From the NCBI RefSeq assembly GCF_048571275.1, contig NZ_CP182357.1, positions 1,488,001 through 1,552,000 on the forward strand: 64,000 nucleotides of DNA, given 5' to 3'. Both the position numbers and the translations under genes were made by a program. Below the pieces are notes generated by a model, which made no database searches, was not told the origin of the DNA, and was given only the letters and a program-made list of their open reading frames with translations. This DNA is from Marinarcus sediminis. Lineage in GTDB: Bacteria; Campylobacterota; Campylobacteria; Campylobacterales; Arcobacteraceae. Below are positions 60,641-64,000 of the stretch, piece after piece. Position 1 is the stretch's first letter, and every line of letters starts with the position of its first letter.

Positions 60641-61792
60641 ATGACAAAAGTTGTAAACCAAAATATTGAAAATACTAAAACACTTATGGAGGAAGACGCC
60701 CAATTAATCGAAGATGTTAAACGAGTCGTTTCGTTAGTGGGGCAAGGAAAATTAAATCAAAGAATAGAAAAATCAACCAAAGATGAGAATCTCACTGAGC
60801 TTAAAGATATTTTCAACAATATGTTGGATGTTACATGTAAAAATGTTTGTGAAGATATCAATAAGATTAATGCTGTTTTTGAAAGTTTTGCAAAATTAGA
60901 TTTTAGACCAAGAGTAGAAAATGATGAAGGGGCTATCGCTAAAGGTGTCAATAATCTTGCTGATATCATTAGTCAAATATTGATTGAAAATAAATCAAAT
61001 GGGTTAACCTTAGAAGAGAGTTCACATGTATTGATTAACAATGTCAATACTTTAAATCACAACTCAAATGAAGCTGCCGCTGCTTTAGAAGAGACAGCCG
61101 CTGCATTAGAGGAGATTACGGGGAATATCTCAAATAACACCAACAATATTATACAGATGTCAAATCTGGCTTCCCACGTTACAAGCTCTGCTTCTAAAGG
61201 AGAAGAGTTGGCCTCAGTTACTACAAAAGCGATGAATGAAATTGATGTAGAAGTCAATGCCATTAATGATGCCATTACCGTTATTGACCAAATTGCATTC
61301 CAAACCAATATTTTAAGTCTTAATGCAGCCGTTGAATCAGCAACAGCAGGAGAAGCGGGCAAAGGGTTTGCTGTTGTTGCGGCTGAAGTGAGAAATCTTG
61401 CTACTAGAAGTGCCGATGCTGCAAAAGAGATAAAAACGCTTGTTCTAAAAGCAACAGAAAAAGCAAATGATGGGAAAAGAATATCTGAAGATATGATAAA
61501 TGGGTACGTAACACTCAAAGATGATATCTCTAAAACAATACAATTAATTAAAAATGTAGAGATGGCATCGAAAGAGCAGCTCGCTGGAATTGAACAGATT
61601 AATAATGCTGTAAATTCTTTAGATCACCAAACCCAACAAAATGCGATGATAGCTTCACAAACGCATCATATAGCCCAAGAGACTGATAACCTTGCAAAAC
61701 TCATTGTCAATGACACCAATGCAAAAGAGTTTACAGGAAAAGAGGAAGTGAAAGCAAAACCTTCCAATAATTCACTTCAAGAAACAGTATAA
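60641..61792 (+). CDS. Methyl-accepting chemotaxis protein, 3' part (frameshifted)
   Basis: A 383-codon frame from an internal ATG, holding HAMP-like segments and the receptor signalling domain, with the hairpin tip IAFQTNILSLNAAVESATAGEAGKGFAVVAAEVRNLATRS that contacts CheA and CheW. No ribosome site precedes 60641. The protein-like reading extends upstream from there to the T run at 60567-60571, so this is the second half of the receptor gene. If expressed alone it would be a soluble signalling fragment. Confidence 0.8.
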   Translation: MTKVVNQNIENTKTLMEEDAQLIEDVKRVVSLVGQGKLNQRIEKSTKDENLTELKDIFNNMLDVTCKNVCEDINKINAVFESFAKLDFRPRVENDEGAIAKGVNNLADIISQILIENKSNGLTLEESSHVLINNVNTLNHNSNEAAAALEETAAALEEITGNISNNTNNIIQMSNLASHVTSSASKGEELASVTTKAMNEIDVEVNAINDAITVIDQIAFQTNILSLNAAVESATAGEAGKGFAVVAAEVRNLATRSADAAKEIKTLVLKATEKANDGKRISEDMINGYVTLKDDISKTIQLIKNVEMASKEQLAGIEQINNAVNSLDHQTQQNAMIASQTHHIAQETDNLAKLIVNDTNAKEFTGKEEVKAKPSNNSLQETV

Positions 61793-61850
61793 CAAATGGG
61801 GCATTTGATATGTTTTATTCTCAATTGATAAAAGAGAGCAAATGGCATTT

Positions 61851-61872
61851 AGGGAGAGTTTTTGCTCTCCCT
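61851..61872 (+). terminator. Hairpin after the chemoreceptor gene
   Basis: AGGGAGAG (61851-61858) pairs with CTCTCCCT (61865-61872) around TTTTTG. It lies 59 bases after the stop, without a good T run, so termination is uncertain. The remaining 290-base gap to the MFS gene shows no gene. Confidence 0.45.
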
Positions 61873-62082
61873 TCGGTTAATTTACGATATAACTGCATAC
61901 AGAAAAAACCGCTGTATCAATTTTCCAATAGGGCAAGTGCAGTGAGTTTATATTGTAGAAAAAAAGAACAGAGTTGAAGCGGTCATAAATATTATGAGCT
62001 TACTGTTATTTTTAGCGTTTTTTAACTTTGAATTGAATAGTATGAAGAAATTTTAAAACAATTAATCAGAAGGTATTTTCAC

Positions 62083-63339
62083 GTGAATTTAATAAAAAAT
62101 TCAATTATTTCTATCTCATCACTCTTTTTTGCCATCACTTTTTTGGCCATTGGATATGGCATGATGATTACCTTTATTGGAATCTTTTTAAAAGAGAATG
62201 GCTCTTCGAATTTGGTGATTGGGTTAATCAATTCGGCTTTCTTTTTAGGCGCCATGCTCTCTTCTATTTTCAGTCAAAAAATCATTTCAAATGTGGGGCA
62301 CATACGAAGTTTTTCGGTCTTTGCTGCTCTTATGGTCATCTCATTTTTATTGCACTCTTTGGGCATAAATGAGTTCTTTTGGGCACTGTTACGTCTGCTT
62401 TCTGGATTTTGTTTTTATGCCTTGCTCATTGTCATAGAAAGTTGGCTCAATGAAAAGAGTTCCAATGAATTCAGAGGTGAAATATTGGCAATTTATACCA
62501 TCATATTTTATTTATCTACGGCATTAGGACAACTTCTTTTAAATGTTCCCAGTCACTCAGAATATACTATTTTTGCCATTGGTTCGGTGTTGGTTTTATT
62601 CTCCTTAACCGTTATATCAATGACAAAAATAAAAGAGCCACAATTCAAACCATTTGAACGTTACAGTTTTCCAAAACTCTACTCTGTGGTTCCCTTAGCA
62701 GTTACAGGAAGTTTTATAGGTGGTTTTTTTGTAGGGGCTTTTTTTACCATGGTCCCTTTGTATATTCTTTATGTGTTTGATTCTAAAGAGATATTGTCCA
62801 TTTTTATGGCATTGACAATTTTGGGAGGGTTGATTGCACAATGGCCTATTGGTAAACTTTCCGATACTTATGGGCGAAGAAAACTCATTGCTTTTTGTGG
62901 ATTTTTTACTGCACTCGTGGCGATTTTATTTATTTTAATGCCAGCGTATAAGCCACTGTTTTATATTTTTGGCGTTTTATTGGGAGTGGGTATTTTTGCC
63001 ATTTATCCTTTGAGTCTGTCACGGGCAAATGATGTTCTTGATGAGAGCAAAGATATTGTTGAAATCAGTCGAGCACTGCTTTTTACCTATGGCTTGGGTT
63101 CATTTATTGCTCCTATTGTTATTGGGATAACATTTAAGTATATCAATCAAGAGAGTATTTTCCTTATATTTGCCTTTTTAGGTATTTTTTTAGCACTCTA
63201 TTCTCTCTCTAAACAACGTATAGCAGATGATGATTTAAGTCTTTTTGTTCATATGCCAGTGGCTTCAGGTGCCATCATTTCTGAGTTTGATCCAAGACAA
63301 GACGAAGAGTGGGTAGAAAGACAAAATCATAAAGAGTGA
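62083..63339 (+). CDS. Major facilitator superfamily transporter
   Basis: A 418-residue protein with twelve transmembrane segments and the MFS loop-2/3 type motif between helices 8 and 9 (GKLSDTYGRRK). The N-terminal half has GLINSAFFLGAMLSSIF, and helix 5 begins near FYLSTALGQLLL. It resembles the YcaD/UMF-type drug or metabolite exporters. The start is GTG at 62083, 10 bases after AGAAGG. Substrate unknown. Confidence 0.88.
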   Translation: MNLIKNSIISISSLFFAITFLAIGYGMMITFIGIFLKENGSSNLVIGLINSAFFLGAMLSSIFSQKIISNVGHIRSFSVFAALMVISFLLHSLGINEFFWALLRLLSGFCFYALLIVIESWLNEKSSNEFRGEILAIYTIIFYLSTALGQLLLNVPSHSEYTIFAIGSVLVLFSLTVISMTKIKEPQFKPFERYSFPKLYSVVPLAVTGSFIGGFFVGAFFTMVPLYILYVFDSKEILSIFMALTILGGLIAQWPIGKLSDTYGRRKLIAFCGFFTALVAILFILMPAYKPLFYIFGVLLGVGIFAIYPLSLSRANDVLDESKDIVEISRALLFTYGLGSFIAPIVIGITFKYINQESIFLIFAFLGIFLALYSLSKQRIADDDLSLFVHMPVASGAIISEFDPRQDEEWVERQNHKE

Positions 63340-63491
63340 AAACGTGTTATTTTTGAAAAAAAGCAGATTGAGTTCCAAGGAAAATCCCTTGAAAAAGCCT
63401 TTTAGTTTAATATTTTTTAATTTATTTGTTTAGTGATGAAAAGATGACAATGTTTGGATATACTAATATACTTTTTTTGCAAGGGAAAAAT

Positions 63492-64000
63492 TTGAGCAAG
63501 AGATTTTTAATCTTTTTTTTATTCTGTTTTATAGTAAGCACTACACTTAATGCAAAAGAGCTTAAAAAAGTTACGTTACAACTCTCTTGGTTTGATCAAT
63601 TTCAATTTGCTGGGTATTATATGGCCAAAGAGAAAGGCTTTTATGAAGAAGCTGGTTTTGATGTTGAAATCAAACCTTTTACATTTGGCACAGACATTCC
63701 ACTTGAAGTCAGTGAAGGGAAAATCGATTTTGCCGTAGGGCGGGAAACACTTATTTTAGAACGTGCAAAAAAGAGAAAAATTGTGGCACTGTATGCTCTT
63801 TTTCAAGCGACTCCTTTAGTGTTATTGGCCACAGAAGATTCCCAGATTAAAAGCGTCAATGATTTTAAAAATAAGCGCATTATGACCACCATTGATGATT
63901 CCAGTGAAGTTTCACTTAAAGCCATGATCAGTTCGCATAATATTCAATTAAGTGATTTAAAATTTTTAAAACACACGCACAATATCAATGATTTGGTCAA
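63492..64000 (+). CDS. NMT1/THI5-like periplasmic binding domain protein (partial, cut by window end)
   Basis: The frame opens with TTG at 63492 after AAGGGAAAAA and stays open to the window end (about 169 residues). A signal peptide (1-21) precedes LQLSWFDQFQFAGYYMAKEKGFYEEAGFDVEIKPF, DIPLEVSEGKIDFAVGRETLI and NDFKNKRIMTT, the NMT1/THI5-like substrate-binding fold. In Campylobacterota this domain often forms the sensor part of histidine kinases or GGDEF proteins, so a C-terminal signalling part may lie outside. A transporter-binding role is the alternative. Confidence 0.8.
   Translation, partial: MSKRFLIFFLFCFIVSTTLNAKELKKVTLQLSWFDQFQFAGYYMAKEKGFYEEAGFDVEIKPFTFGTDIPLEVSEGKIDFAVGRETLILERAKKRKIVALYALFQATPLVLLATEDSQIKSVNDFKNKRIMTTIDDSSEVSLKAMISSHNIQLSDLKFLKHTHNINDLV

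Overview
The window is about 64 kb of AT-rich (roughly one-third GC), gene-dense bacterial DNA. It most resembles a free-living, sulfur-oxidising member of the Campylobacterota, probably Arcobacteraceae. The support is the Opr-type porin, the Csd3-like M23 peptidase, the carboxynorspermidine polyamine route, NosL/SafE-type accessory genes, many c-type cytochromes, an ssrA gene with the tag ANNTNYAPAYAKIA, and AAGGAG ribosome sites with frequent GTG and TTG starts. This assignment is inferred from gene content and style, not from a database search.

Layout. 0-6 kb: the start of a porin gene read leftward with two Fur-like boxes, two small membrane proteins, a 17-repeat Sel1 protein overlapping greB, and a membrane-bound class III nucleotide cyclase. 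6-13 kb: a complete single-locus thiosulfate-oxidation cluster, soxC-D-X-Y-Z-A-(lipoprotein)-B, preceded by palindromic sites and closed by a strong terminator. 13-18.5 kb: a sulfur/redox neighbourhood with a haem-thioredoxin (SoxW-like) protein, MOSC and DsrE proteins, an alpha/beta hydrolase, a metallo-beta-lactamase-fold hydrolase, a degenerate HD-GYP protein and a periplasmic rhodanese. 18.7-24 kb: an EEP-family protein, a GGDEF-EAL protein, MetA (predicted acetyltransferase), a zinc-dependent phospholipase C-like protein, a lipoprotein and tmRNA. 24-31 kb: polyamine synthesis around a rubredoxin, two tandem PPK2 polyphosphate kinases (the second with an integrase-like N-terminal domain), and a BatB/BatC-like VWA-TPR protein.

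30.7-41.9 kb: tig-clpP-def, a membrane protein, comM, a WG-repeat lipoprotein and era, followed by a small type II secretion/type IV pilus-like assembly operon and folE. 41.9-54 kb: a PAS histidine kinase, MgtE, an M23 peptidase and purL; then two divergent groups carrying three NosL-like proteins, an FtsX/LolD-type ABC transporter, a cysteine-bearing membrane protein and a SafE-type transporter, probably a copper or envelope redox-assembly locus. 54-55.7 kb: purH.

55.7-59.4 kb is the accessory region. Two well-formed attC-like recombination sites, and a possible third AT-rich one, separate unrelated orphan genes. This has the architecture of integron gene cassettes without a visible integrase. 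One cassette gene looks frameshifted and one lacks a normal start codon. A decayed repeat cluster, an OsmC-family protein and a GrpB-like protein follow. 59.5-64 kb: a chemoreceptor gene split by a one-base frameshift in a T run, an MFS transporter, and the start of an NMT1/THI5-like periplasmic binding protein cut by the window end.
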